The position numbers and the translations under genes are program-made. The notes beneath the pieces are model-generated. The model was given only the letters and a program-made list of their open reading frames with translations. It was not told where the DNA came from and did not search any database. Below, piece by piece: positions 33,649 through 42,691 of a DNA stretch of 57,381 nucleotides. The stretch is from Bacteroidia bacterium (lineage in GTDB: Bacteria > Bacteroidota > Bacteroidia > UKL13-3). Each line of letters opens with the position of its first letter. Within the stretch, counting starts at the first letter, position 1. The stretch spans positions 1 through 57,381 of the forward strand of contig JAIBAK010000020.1 in assembly GCA_019695215.1 (NCBI GenBank), read 5' to 3'.

Positions 33649-35088
33649 TTATCCCACATATTTTTTTATTCCGGCTTTTGAAATGATGCTTTGTGGAATC
33701 CGGAATCCAAGACTAATTGCTTTTTTTAAGTCTTTTAACCGGTGCAGATTTTTTAAAGCGGCCCATGCCTGTCTTTTCCTGAACTCATAATGAACATGGC
33801 GCTGTAATTTTTTGTAAAAATCGGGCGGGTAGGTACTTTGAAACATCACAAGCAATTCATCACTATCAGCCCAATTTGTTTTTTGTGTAAGCTGACTTTT
33901 TACGTTCTCATAAAATTTGGTTCCTGGCAGCGGATAGGAGACAGAGATGCCAAGGTCGTACGGCATTAATTCGAATACCATTTGCATCGTTGCTTCAATT
34001 TCATTTTTAGTTTCTCCCGGGTAACCAAATTGAAGAAAGAAACAGGGTTTTATTCCTTTGCGCTGCATAAGGCGCGTAGCCTGGTGGATTTCTTCTACTT
34101 TGGTTCCTTTATCCATGGCATCGAGAATTTTTTGAGAACCGCTTTCAGCACCAACCCATACTTCATCGCAACCTGCCCGTGATAGTGCATCAATATTATT
34201 TTCTTCCAGCAACAGGTCAACGCGCGATTGTATCTTAAAACGGATGACAAGGTTTTCCTTCTGTATTAAATCGGCAAACTGATTTACCCAACCCGGTTTA
34301 AGCCCAAAGATATCATCACAAAACCAAACGTGGTCGAATTGATATTTTTCTTTCAGCATTTTTAATTCCGATAACACATTTTGCGGGGAACGCGAATTAT
34401 ACCGGTTTCCGTAAATGGGCTTAGCGCACCAGTTGCATTTGAACGGGCAGCCTCGTGTGGTTCCTACATTTATGGAAAAATAACCTGTGCTTCTCAGCCA
34501 TCTTTTCCGGTATTCGTCTACGTTAATCAGATCCCAGGCCGGGTATGGAAGAGTGTCGAGGTCTTTTATATTTTCCCGTGGGGGATTTTGAATAACACCA
34601 TTGCTTTCAAGGTAAGAAATGCCCTTGATTTGTGTAATGGATTGTTCTTTTTTAATCAAAAACCGGCAAAGTTCCTCCAGTGTTTTTTCGCCTTCACCGT
34701 GAATTACAAAATCAACTCCTTCTTCTATGTATTTTTTGAAATGATCTGTTGAATCGGAACTTGAAATAACCACCCGGCATCCATAATGTTTGGCAATTTT
34801 ACTCATTTTAAATGCAGCCTCGCGCATATTGGTGAGGCACATTTTGGTAAGGTAATTAAATCCATCATCGTAAATCACCAGAATTTTTGGCCGGCATTCT
34901 TTTATTACATCCTCGATTTCATCGGGAGTTTCCGAAAACATTACATCATGAAACGCAATATTGAAACCCGCATTGCGAAGCACTGCAGCCGCATAAAGAG
35001 TAGCCAGCGGTGCATACGGACGCTGAAGTTTCCATTGTTTTGGATCGAAACGGAGAAAATAAGAATGGGTGATAAGAATATCTGCCAT
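33649..35088 (-). CDS. B12-binding-type radical SAM protein (second of three)
   Basis: 479-aa paralogue of the preceding radical SAM protein. The N-terminal domain has ITHSYFLRFDPKQWKLQRPY and IHGEGEKTLEELC. The cluster motif is TRGCPFKCNWCAK (Cys214, Cys218, Cys221), and the SAM site VWVGAESGSQKILDAMDKG is nearly the same as in its sister. A C-terminal basic helix-rich tail (about 420-479) is present. No DxHxxG. It starts 1 nt after the nucleotidyltransferase stop, so translation is coupled. A carbon-methylation or rearrangement reaction on lipid or glycan is typical for the class, but nothing here identifies the substrate. Confidence 0.9.
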   Translation of the reverse strand: MADILITHSYFLRFDPKQWKLQRPYAPLATLYAAAVLRNAGFNIAFHDVMFSETPDEIEDVIKECRPKILVIYDDGFNYLTKMCLTNMREAAFKMSKIAKHYGCRVVISSSDSTDHFKKYIEEGVDFVIHGEGEKTLEELCRFLIKKEQSITQIKGISYLESNGVIQNPPRENIKDLDTLPYPAWDLINVDEYRKRWLRSTGYFSINVGTTRGCPFKCNWCAKPIYGNRYNSRSPQNVLSELKMLKEKYQFDHVWFCDDIFGLKPGWVNQFADLIQKENLVIRFKIQSRVDLLLEENNIDALSRAGCDEVWVGAESGSQKILDAMDKGTKVEEIHQATRLMQRKGIKPCFFLQFGYPGETKNEIEATMQMVFELMPYDLGISVSYPLPGTKFYENVKSQLTQKTNWADSDELLVMFQSTYPPDFYKKLQRHVHYEFRKRQAWAALKNLHRLKDLKKAISLGFRIPQSIISKAGIKKYVG

Positions 35089-35089
35089 G

Positions 35090-36037
35090 CTAAAGGGTAA
35101 CCTTAAATTCGGTTTGGAATGATTGCACTTTGGTTTTATACTTTTCCAGAATTATAAACTGATATCCTTTTTCGTGCTGTTTCGAAACATTTTTTTTGGT
35201 GCGTATATTCAGGTCAAATTGTTCAACATCAAAATCACTGTATCTTTTTTTCCATCTTCGAAGCATAACCTGAAACATATACGTGTCAAGTTTTTCACCT
35301 GCGCCTTTATTCAAAAGTTTTTCAATAATGGCTTTAATACCGGACGGTTCTTTTCGGGTAATGATGTCGTTAAACTGAAATGACTTATTGGGGTAGAAAG
35401 TGCTTATCCATGAATTTGAAGTTAAAATTCTATTGTAAATAGCAGGATTGTAAGTAGGACGGATGAAGGCAAGTTCGGTGGCAGTAAAAAGATTTTTGTC
35501 AGGTATCTCCAGCGAAGATGTGTCGATAAAATAATTGATACAAAAATATTTCCGCAGGGGTTTTATTAAGAGTTTCCGTACAGCGGCCAGCATACTTCGG
35601 CATAGCCATAGTCTTCCGGTTTCGGTTACAATAAAAAAGTCAATATCCGAACCTTTATCCATGTATCCCTTGGAAAGGGAGCCGGAAACCAATACTCCCC
35701 TTACAAAGGGAAACCGGGCGATGATACCTGAAATGAAAAGGGCTTTTTTCATGTATTTGGCGGCAAGTTTATTTCCATTAATGCGATTGGTAACGGCCTC
35801 TTTGTCGTTGCTCAAAAAGTAATAACCGCCATAGTGAAAAATAATTTGCTGCTGCGAAAGTTTTCGAAGGCTATTGTTAATCTGATCGGGGGTGGCTTCT
35901 TTTAAATCGCAAAAGTGGTAAATTTCGGAGGCTGATAACGGATGCCGGAAAATATCGAAATAAAGTAGTTTACGGATAACAGCCTTGTCCACTTCATTTA
36001 CAAGTATAATGGTTTTACCAGCCTCAAGGCTGTGCAT
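35090..36037 (-). CDS. Nucleotidyltransferase-fold protein with N-terminal winged helix
   Basis: About 315 aa. The N-terminal part (AVIRKLLYFDIFRHPLSASE, then LRKLSQQQIIFHYGGYYFLS) looks like a winged helix. The catalytic signature of the pol-beta/MNT nucleotidyltransferases follows: VLVSGSLSKGYMDKGSDIDF, with Gly-Ser and two Asp of DxD. The rest is helical and ends with basic residues. The frame also has a TTG at 36070; I prefer the ATG at 36037 because a full -7 element TATATTTG (complement 36075-36082) ends just before the TTG, leaving a 30-nt leader. It could transfer NMP to a protein or small molecule made by the radical SAM partners. No antitoxin-like neighbour. Confidence 0.82.
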   Translation of the reverse strand: MHSLEAGKTIILVNEVDKAVIRKLLYFDIFRHPLSASEIYHFCDLKEATPDQINNSLRKLSQQQIIFHYGGYYFLSNDKEAVTNRINGNKLAAKYMKKALFISGIIARFPFVRGVLVSGSLSKGYMDKGSDIDFFIVTETGRLWLCRSMLAAVRKLLIKPLRKYFCINYFIDTSSLEIPDKNLFTATELAFIRPTYNPAIYNRILTSNSWISTFYPNKSFQFNDIITRKEPSGIKAIIEKLLNKGAGEKLDTYMFQVMLRRWKKRYSDFDVEQFDLNIRTKKNVSKQHEKGYQFIILEKYKTKVQSFQTEFKVTL

Positions 36038-36124
36038 CTCTTTTTCCGGTTTTATAAAATGCGATTCCAATTTTCAAATATAAAACAAGTATGGTTATTC
36101 TGACTTTTTATTCTACCAACCTCA

Positions 36125-36799
36125 TTAAACTGTCTTTAATTCAAAAATGAAGTTTTTTTCACCCCAAAAATAATTTGATATGAGTAAGTGTAAATGAAGC
36201 TGATTGGTATGGGCTATCTGTTGCAACTGCTCTATATTACAATCTTCGCTTAAAGATATCCAAACCCGTGTGCCGGGTTGCATGTAACTGCCAATTTCTG
36301 AAAATAATTTTGTAAAATAGTTATAGTCCTTACCACAGTACCAGGCCAGTTCCCATTCGTGAACCGGAGTTTGTGGGTAATAGGGAGGATTTATGATAAT
36401 GTAATCAAAATGCCGAAGTGGAATTTGAGCAAAAAGATCCGACAAAATGATTTGAAAATTTTCCTCGCTCAGCATCAGGGAATTTCTGTTTAACAACAAT
36501 CCGTCAATAGCTGAAGTGCTTATGTCGGTAGCTGTTACAGAAGCTTTTTTACTTGCGGCCCAAAAAGAAAGCAAACCGCTGCCCGCACCCAGTTCGAGTA
36601 CCTTTTTGCCGGTTAAATTTTCTTTTTTCAACTCGTTTAACAGGAAACGCGAGCTGAAGAAAAAGCCGGGATGAAATACCCCTTTTTTTACAAGAATACG
36701 TATCCCTTCAGCCTCATAAAACCGGTCGGCTTGTATTTGATGCATTACATATGGCCGGTAAGTGTACTGAATAATTTTCTTTATGAATTTCCTAAGCAT
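36125..36799 (-). CDS. Class I SAM methyltransferase with NPPY motif
   Basis: 224-aa methyltransferase. The SAM loop is VLELGAGSGLLSFW (GAGSG at 71-75), the acidic residue Asp92 is in TDISTSAIDG and the catalytic NPPY (137-140) is in DYIIINPPYYPQ. NPPY enzymes methylate nitrogen of adenine, guanine or glutamine (HemK/PrmC, RsmC, TrmN6). Overall the chain is HemK-like in the core but lacks the PrmC N-domain. It starts 6 nt after the third radical SAM gene, so it belongs to the operon. Target unknown. Confidence 0.87.
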   Translation of the reverse strand: MLRKFIKKIIQYTYRPYVMHQIQADRFYEAEGIRILVKKGVFHPGFFFSSRFLLNELKKENLTGKKVLELGAGSGLLSFWAASKKASVTATDISTSAIDGLLLNRNSLMLSEENFQIILSDLFAQIPLRHFDYIIINPPYYPQTPVHEWELAWYCGKDYNYFTKLFSEIGSYMQPGTRVWISLSEDCNIEQLQQIAHTNQLHLHLLISNYFWGEKNFIFELKTV

Positions 36800-36805
36800 G
36801 ATGCA

Positions 36806-38308
36806 TTAAAACCCCTGAATTTCGGGTTGACGATATTTCCAAAATATTTGCAGGGCCTTAAGCTCGTAGGGATATTTAAACAGGTTGTTTTCGTATCGGA
36901 AGGCCGAAAGTTGTTTGATAATCCATCGCTGATAAGGGTTGAAACGTATATCGGAAACCGTAGGGTAACGGGCATTCAAAACCGTTTCAAAGTCTTTGAT
37001 TTTATCTACCATGGCCGGAGTGAGCCACGGAGTAAGCGGATTTTTTCGCAGGTCAAAATTTTCCCACTCATTTCCCAGCCAGTCTTCTAATTTTTCGGGG
37101 AAACGGAAGCCGCTTTTTAAAACCTGATTATACATATCCGAGCCTTCAGTTGGCACCGGACTATACACGTAAATGATAATTTCGGTATCCGGATTTACCT
37201 CTTTCACCTGTTTGATAAAAGCAATGTCCTCGTCAATTTGTTTCATTACCTGTTCAGGTGTATCGGCCGGGGTTCCCAGCACAAAGGAGTATTCGGGTAT
37301 AATATCAAACTTTTTCATGCGGGCGGCAAATTCAAGAATTTGTTTTCCGGTTTGTGTACCTCCCTTATCCATTTTTTTCAGCACTTCATCATTGCCTGTC
37401 TCAGCTCCAAAAAAAATCATGCGGCATCCGGCTTCCCTCATCAACGCCAGCGATTCGTCTTTGTATTTATCAATGGTGTCAATTCTCCCTTCTCCCCACC
37501 AAACCATATTGTGAGGTCGAATAAGTTTTGAAAAATCAACCACGCGTTTTTCTGATACAAAAAAATTGTTGTCGTGAAATTCGATAGAGTCTGCTCCCCA
37601 TCGGTTTTTCACCAGCATCACATCTTCGTATATCCCGGTTGCCGATTTGCCTTTCCAGCGGGCTTCGTAAATGGGAACTACTGCACAAAACGAACAGGTA
37701 AACGGACAGCCAAAACTGCTATGGTAGGCAAGTGTTTTTTCGCCCAGATAGGTTCGCCCCAGGTATTTTTGCAAAGGGTAGATACTATTCAATTTCTCGT
37801 ATGGAAGTCTGGGGAGTTTATCGTAATCCGGTAAGTCGGCTTTGGATGTTTTAACAATTATTTCTCCGTTCAGATAAATGAGATTTTGAATGCTGTCTAA
37901 AGGTTTATTATGATCGAGGGCGAATAACAACTCAGGAAAGGCGGAGTCTCCCGGGCCATTGATTACGTAATCTACAAATCCCGACCTGAGTACTGACTTA
38001 TGTTGATTGGCTGCGAAATATCCGCCCCAAATCATGGTCATATCAGGGTAATTTTGTTTTATTTTTTTTGCAAACGGGATAGCTTGCCTTAGCTGCGGCC
38101 CGGGCATCACGGTAAAACCAACATAGCTGAAAGTTCCGGTATTCAGATGTTGTGTAATTGTTTCATAGGGATCCGTTTCACGGTTACCATCTACTATCAC
38201 CCAGTTATATTTTCCCTCAATAGAGGCTGCCACCTGCAATAACGACATGGGAATGCGGTATTTATTTTCGGCACTTCTTGGATTAAATAACAGGACACTC
38301 TTATTCAT
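36806..38308 (-). CDS. B12-binding-type radical SAM protein (third of three, divergent)
   Basis: About 500 aa. The N-domain begins KSVLLFNPRSAENKYRIPM and contains TMIWGGYFAAN and VINGPGDSAFPELL. The cluster motif is SFGCPFTCSFCAVVP, with Cys201, Cys205 and Cys208 counted from the ATG; the SAM site is MIFFGAETGNDEVLKKMDKG. It differs clearly from the two sister radical SAM genes downstream and resembles hopanoid/BchE-type B12 radical SAM enzymes in layout only. The frame opens with TTG at 38317, but ATG at 38308 (MNKSVLLF) fits the family. It is first in the leftward set and divergent from the sulfotransferase-like gene across 100 bp. Confidence 0.9.
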   Translation of the reverse strand: MNKSVLLFNPRSAENKYRIPMSLLQVAASIEGKYNWVIVDGNRETDPYETITQHLNTGTFSYVGFTVMPGPQLRQAIPFAKKIKQNYPDMTMIWGGYFAANQHKSVLRSGFVDYVINGPGDSAFPELLFALDHNKPLDSIQNLIYLNGEIIVKTSKADLPDYDKLPRLPYEKLNSIYPLQKYLGRTYLGEKTLAYHSSFGCPFTCSFCAVVPIYEARWKGKSATGIYEDVMLVKNRWGADSIEFHDNNFFVSEKRVVDFSKLIRPHNMVWWGEGRIDTIDKYKDESLALMREAGCRMIFFGAETGNDEVLKKMDKGGTQTGKQILEFAARMKKFDIIPEYSFVLGTPADTPEQVMKQIDEDIAFIKQVKEVNPDTEIIIYVYSPVPTEGSDMYNQVLKSGFRFPEKLEDWLGNEWENFDLRKNPLTPWLTPAMVDKIKDFETVLNARYPTVSDIRFNPYQRWIIKQLSAFRYENNLFKYPYELKALQIFWKYRQPEIQGF

Positions 38309-38407
38309 AAGGATCAAAAGAGTTGCAAATTAAGAAAAAACACCATGTTTTTGCTAATTATACAATGTCGGGTTACTGTTTTTAAAACTAAGTTATAACT
38401 TGCACCA

Positions 38408-39766
38408 GTGAGGATTTTTCAACTTTTATTTATTTTCTTCATATATACCGGAGTGCTATTGGCGCAGAAGGCTCCTGCGATAAAAGTTTACGGTAAAGGA
38501 GCGGAGGGGTACTATTTTCTGCATGTTAAAAAATTCATGGTTGATTCTACAACAAAAACTCTTGTCCCCGCTCAGTTAATTTTAGATGGTTCAGGGAATA
38601 TTATTTTTTACCGGATTATTGAAAACGCGTCAGATTTCAAGTTGTATCCCAACGGAATGATGTCTTTCTTTTACCTGAGAAATTATTATCTGATGGATTC
38701 GTCCTTCCGCATAATTGATTCTGTATCGTGTGTAAACGGGATCAAAACCGATAATCATGAATTCCAGATTCTGCCCAATGGAAATTATCTGCTGTTGGGA
38801 AAGGAAGAAACGGAAATGGATTTAAGTGCCTTTCCGGTTTTTAAACATAAAGGGGTAAGGGGGAGCAGGCACGCAAAAGTGATTACCGGAGTTGTTCAGG
38901 AGCTGAATCCCCGAAAGGAATTGGTAAACGAATGGAAAAGCAAAGAGTATTTTGATATTGAAAGGGCAGATCCTTTTTTTCTGGATGATACGTTGCTGGT
39001 TGACCTCACTCATTTCAATTCAGTAGCTGTTACGCCTGATTCCAACTGGCTTATTTCGGTAAGGTTTTTTAATGAAGTAATTAAAGTAAACAAAAAAAGT
39101 GGAGCTATTTTGTGGCGATTGGGAGGGTTAAATAATCAATTTTCTCTTAAAGGAGATTCTGTGTTTTTTCTGGCCCAGCATGATGCACGCGAATTTAAAA
39201 ACGGGATTATTTCTCTTTTTGACAACGGATATGCTCCTGCCCCAAAAAAACACGCAAGCAGATTGGTAGAATACAAGTTGGATACAGCAAATAAAACGGC
39301 TAAGCTAATCAGAAGTTATACTTATAGCTACAATTTAATCACCGAATTTGGGGGAGGTGCTCAAAAATTAGCCAGTGGGAACAGGGTGATTAATTTCGGA
39401 AAACTGGCAAAGGGTTCACCCGAAATCACATTTGTGGTTGTAACTGATAAAGGGAAAAAGCTGATGGAATATTTTGCGGGGGATACAACAGGAAGTTACC
39501 GTACATTCGGTTATTTAAATCTGCCCCAAAGCATAAAACAACCTGAAATAGTTGCCGAACAAGAAGCTAACGGGGGTTATGTTTTACACACAAATGTAAA
39601 AGGGATGAGGTACAGATGGTCAACCGGAGATACTACAGAAACGATTAGGGTTATGATTCCGGAAACTTATTACGTTTATGTTTCACTTGATGGAACCGGA
39701 TTTGTCAGGTCACAAATATTTCAGCTTAAAAATTTAAAAGGTAGAAGGAAAAGAACTACAAGTTGA
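38408..39766 (+). CDS. Secreted arylsulfotransferase (ASST)-like beta-propeller protein
   Basis: 452-aa exported protein, signal MRIFQLLFIFFIYTGVLLAQ, starting at GTG. The body carries ASST-family propeller blocks: DNHEFQILPNGNYLLLGKEE, LTHFNSVAVTPDSNWLISVR, VNKKSGAILWRLGGL and FFLAQHDAREFKNGIISLFD. ASST moves sulfate between aromatic groups in the periplasm without PAPS. The C-terminal 60 residues are an Ig-like domain (RYRWSTGDTTETIRV, TYYVYVSLDG) common in Bacteroidota, with no T9SS signal. It lies 18 nt before a TsdA-like diheme lipoprotein. Sulfotransferase activity is a family inference; some homologues are not enzymes. Confidence 0.83.
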   Translation: MRIFQLLFIFFIYTGVLLAQKAPAIKVYGKGAEGYYFLHVKKFMVDSTTKTLVPAQLILDGSGNIIFYRIIENASDFKLYPNGMMSFFYLRNYYLMDSSFRIIDSVSCVNGIKTDNHEFQILPNGNYLLLGKEETEMDLSAFPVFKHKGVRGSRHAKVITGVVQELNPRKELVNEWKSKEYFDIERADPFFLDDTLLVDLTHFNSVAVTPDSNWLISVRFFNEVIKVNKKSGAILWRLGGLNNQFSLKGDSVFFLAQHDAREFKNGIISLFDNGYAPAPKKHASRLVEYKLDTANKTAKLIRSYTYSYNLITEFGGGAQKLASGNRVINFGKLAKGSPEITFVVVTDKGKKLMEYFAGDTTGSYRTFGYLNLPQSIKQPEIVAEQEANGGYVLHTNVKGMRYRWSTGDTTETIRVMIPETYYVYVSLDGTGFVRSQIFQLKNLKGRRKRTTS

Positions 39767-39784
39767 ATTATATTTGATTAGGTT

Positions 39785-40774
39785 ATGAAATCAGTAAAGA
39801 GGTATATCATTTCAGGGATTATTTTGTCAGGGGTTTTTGCCTGTCGGCAGGGAACTACGGTTGCAGAGAAGGGATCAGTGAAATCAGATACAATCTCGCC
39901 TATTTTCCCGGATACTTTGAATATGCCTAAGGGAAAATTCGGTGAAGCGGTACGCTATGGCAGGGATTTATTTTTGTTTACTGCCTACTATATCGGTCCG
40001 GAAGGAGTTAACGGAAAATATACTGGGAACAAAATTAACTGCACGCATTGTCATCAATGGGCCGGGACTAAACCGTTTTCATTTAATTTGATGAAATCGC
40101 ACGAAAGGTATCCTATGTACAGGGCCCGGGAAGGAAAGGTGCTGTCATTAGCCGAGCGCATCAACAATTGTGTTACACGTCCGCATAACGGTATTCCGTT
40201 ACCATTAGACAGTAGGGAAATGATTGCCATGTTAAGTTACCTGAAATGGATTAATGAAACAGTGCCAAAAGATAAATGGATGACAGGTGAAGAAGCTCTG
40301 GCAGTTGAGTTCCCGGCTAAGGCTGCCAGTCCGGAAAACGGGAGTCGCCTTTATGCAGAAAGATGTTCCCGTTGTCATGGACCAAACGGAGAGGGCAGGA
40401 TGAATGCAGATTCTGTTTCTTTTCTGTATCCTCCGTTGTGGGGAAAGGAGGCTTATCAGCCCGGTTCAAGTATGCACAGAGTAATTAAGCAGGCACAATG
40501 GATTAAAGCCAATATGCCGTTTGACTCTGTTATGTGGAATAAAACCGTGCTTACTGATGAAGAAGCATTTGATATAGCCGCTTTCGTAAATGACGACCGA
40601 ATCCATAGCAGACCAAATCCCGCTACAATAGATTACCCTTTTCCGGAAGATAAGGCCATTGATTACGGTAAAGGACCCTATATCGATACGTTTTCGGAAG
40701 TGCAACATAAATTCGGCCCTTATGAACCCATCATGCTGTATTGGAAAAATAAAGGTTGGAAGCCACGTTTCTGA
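39785..40774 (+). CDS. Diheme c-type cytochrome lipoprotein, TsdA/SoxA-like
   Basis: 329-aa lipoprotein (lipobox SGVFAC, Cys20). Two heme-c sites are present: CTHCH at 86-90 and CSRCH at 194-198. Between them, RINNCVTRPHNGIPLPLDS (Cys129) matches the SoxA/TsdA segment that supplies a Cys axial ligand to heme 1. PPLWG and IKANMP (Met244) match the second-domain features of thiosulfate dehydrogenase TsdA. TsdA oxidises thiosulfate to tetrathionate or the reverse. Activity here is inferred from the ligand pattern only. A TATATTTG -7 element is at 39769-39776, 8 nt before the ATG. It converges on a methyltransferase gene. Confidence 0.88.
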   Translation: MKSVKRYIISGIILSGVFACRQGTTVAEKGSVKSDTISPIFPDTLNMPKGKFGEAVRYGRDLFLFTAYYIGPEGVNGKYTGNKINCTHCHQWAGTKPFSFNLMKSHERYPMYRAREGKVLSLAERINNCVTRPHNGIPLPLDSREMIAMLSYLKWINETVPKDKWMTGEEALAVEFPAKAASPENGSRLYAERCSRCHGPNGEGRMNADSVSFLYPPLWGKEAYQPGSSMHRVIKQAQWIKANMPFDSVMWNKTVLTDEEAFDIAAFVNDDRIHSRPNPATIDYPFPEDKAIDYGKGPYIDTFSEVQHKFGPYEPIMLYWKNKGWKPRF

Positions 40775-40778
40775 GTGA

Positions 40779-41600
40779 TTAATCTGTATGCGGTTTCTCT
40801 AATAAGAAAAGGTAGTTTTTGAGATGATCCCCATCATGCTTATGCCACTTTTTTATTAATACGAAAGTTTTTATCTGTCCGAACCAGAATCGGGGGGCAA
40901 ACAAAACAGCTGTTTTTTTTAGTTTTGTAAAAATGGAAGACAAACGATTAGTCTGATGAATACATAAATTATCTTTTTCCTCTGAGAGATCCTGTGAGGA
41001 GATAATGCGGAATCCGGCTTTTTTAAACGTATGCTCCCAATCTTTTTTATACCCCGGGTTTGCTAACGACTGCACCATACCAAAATGCATCATGCAAAGC
41101 TTGTTTATCCCGGCAATTTGTTCAGCAGGGCATTCATCTTTCCATATAGCATCTAATAGGGCAAAGCGACCTCCCGGTTTAAGAACTCTTAAAATTTCAA
41201 TAAGTATTTCGGGTAGTATGAGTTCATCAACAATAGCTAATACCGACTCAGCATATACAACATCCATACTCGCCTCCGGGAATGGTAACTTTTCACCGGG
41301 TTGTATTAACTTTAGTTGTACATCGTGATAAATTCCGCAAAAACGCAATCTTTGTTTTGCCGTATGTATCATGGATGAAGAAATATCCACGCCATTCAGA
41401 TTAAGGCCGGGAATTAAGCTCAGGTCGGCTAAGGTGGCACCGGTTCCGCAACCAAATTCCAGAACATGCATCCCATCGTTTAAATGTAAATTCTTAACTA
41501 ATTTGGCTGTGCCGATTTTACCCTGTGGATGTAAATAAGCCACTCCCTTTTTTGCCCAAGTATGCAACAAATAAAAGTCAGGTGTTTTGGTCTTTAGCAT
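40779..41600 (-). CDS. Class I SAM-dependent methyltransferase (UbiE/Methyltransf_11 type)
   Basis: 273-aa methyltransferase. SAM loop VLEFGCGTGATLADL (GCGTG at 50-54), acidic loop NGVDISSSMIHTAKQR and post-I motif GEKLPFPEASMDVVYAES place it in the UbiE-like small-molecule group. The C-terminal 80 residues, basic and aromatic, probably shape the substrate pocket. It begins 10 nt after the radical SAM/SPASM stop, so the two are probably co-expressed and may act on the same product. Substrate unknown. Confidence 0.88.
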   Translation of the reverse strand: MLKTKTPDFYLLHTWAKKGVAYLHPQGKIGTAKLVKNLHLNDGMHVLEFGCGTGATLADLSLIPGLNLNGVDISSSMIHTAKQRLRFCGIYHDVQLKLIQPGEKLPFPEASMDVVYAESVLAIVDELILPEILIEILRVLKPGGRFALLDAIWKDECPAEQIAGINKLCMMHFGMVQSLANPGYKKDWEHTFKKAGFRIISSQDLSEEKDNLCIHQTNRLSSIFTKLKKTAVLFAPRFWFGQIKTFVLIKKWHKHDGDHLKNYLFLLEKPHTD

Positions 41601-41610
41601 AGTTGGTCAA

Positions 41611-42687
41611 TTAGAAAGCACTGCAACAACGACTACATGCAGGAAATAATCCACCAGCGTTCATCAGGTCTTTTCTGAATTCTGATATAAGGCTCCCGTT
41701 CCAAATATCCTTTATATTTTGTGAATATACGTTTCCAACAGTCAGGTTAAAGCATCTTCCGTGAGAGGGGATTACGGAACCATCAGATTTGATCATTAAG
41801 TTGCGGAATGAATCGTTGCAAATTTTACCAAAGAAAATCTCAGGTTTAAGGTAGAACCGTTGCAGATCTGCCTTAGAATTGATTTCTGGAGAGAATGTAA
41901 TGGGGAAATTGAATTTACCAGAATGAATCGACTGTATTTCTTCCCATAAGACATCAAGATTCATCTCCTCAATGTGGACCTCTTCTGTATTGGAAAGCGT
42001 AGCATGATATTTTTCTCCATATTTTTTGTTGTGCGCTGTTGCTAGCCAATCCGGTGTAAAGTTGGTATGCATAAATCCAATTTGCTTGAGCGGGTAATTA
42101 ATAAAATTGGAAATAAAATCGTTTAAATGTCCGATGTTCCATTCAGTAATTACACAGAAAACGGATACATCTGGATGTTGTTGTTGGCTAAAAAGCTTTT
42201 CCATCCCCTGCAACGCTTTTTGAAATGATTGGTTGTTACCGCGTATTTCATTATGTATGCTTTGAGGGCCATCAAGCGAAATGTTCAGTTCATTTAATTC
42301 GGTTTCACAAAGAGCTTCCGCTTTTTGAGGTAGTGTAAGCGCATTGGTTGTAAGGGATGTGTAAAGTTTTTTTGTTTTAGCGTACCTAAGAGACTCCTCC
42401 AGATGTTTGTAAGCTAGTGGTTCCGTAAATGCGTAACCAATTTTTACTTCCGGAAAGTGGGTTGAGGCCTGATCCATGATTTCAGTTATGAGCTCAAATG
42501 GCATATGCAACGGATGGGTTCCTGTCAGATTTTGAGCAAAATTACTTTCACTATACCCGGTTCCTATATCACACATTTTACAATGAAGATTACAAACATT
42601 ATTAACTCCTAACACGAGCCATTCTGGTCCATAATATAAATGACCTGGATTTAATCGAATGTTTAGATTTTTTAGTTTCCGGTACAT
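41611..42687 (-). CDS. Radical SAM protein with SPASM-type C-terminus
   Basis: 358-aa enzyme. The 4Fe-4S motif is NNVCNLHCKMC (Cys32, Cys36, Cys39). The core continues with SLTTNALTLPQKA and ELNISLDGPQSIHNEIRG, the typical SPASM/MoaA-like SAM fold. The C-terminal part, from ICNDSFRNLMIKSDGSVIPS to FPACSRCCSAF, has Cys residues (also RCFN) for one auxiliary cluster. Such proteins modify peptides, sugars or lipids; no short precursor peptide is seen nearby. It sits 4 nt after the CxxCH lipoprotein gene and 10 nt before the methyltransferase. Confidence 0.88.
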   Translation of the reverse strand: MYRKLKNLNIRLNPGHLYYGPEWLVLGVNNVCNLHCKMCDIGTGYSESNFAQNLTGTHPLHMPFELITEIMDQASTHFPEVKIGYAFTEPLAYKHLEESLRYAKTKKLYTSLTTNALTLPQKAEALCETELNELNISLDGPQSIHNEIRGNNQSFQKALQGMEKLFSQQQHPDVSVFCVITEWNIGHLNDFISNFINYPLKQIGFMHTNFTPDWLATAHNKKYGEKYHATLSNTEEVHIEEMNLDVLWEEIQSIHSGKFNFPITFSPEINSKADLQRFYLKPEIFFGKICNDSFRNLMIKSDGSVIPSHGRCFNLTVGNVYSQNIKDIWNGSLISEFRKDLMNAGGLFPACSRCCSAF

Positions 42688-42691
42688 ATCA

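Noticed and set aside
35090..36070. Toxin-antitoxin (MNT/HEPN) module around the nucleotidyltransferase
   Set aside because: No small HEPN partner is adjacent; neighbours are a radical SAM enzyme and a methyltransferase, and the protein is far larger than MNT antitoxins.
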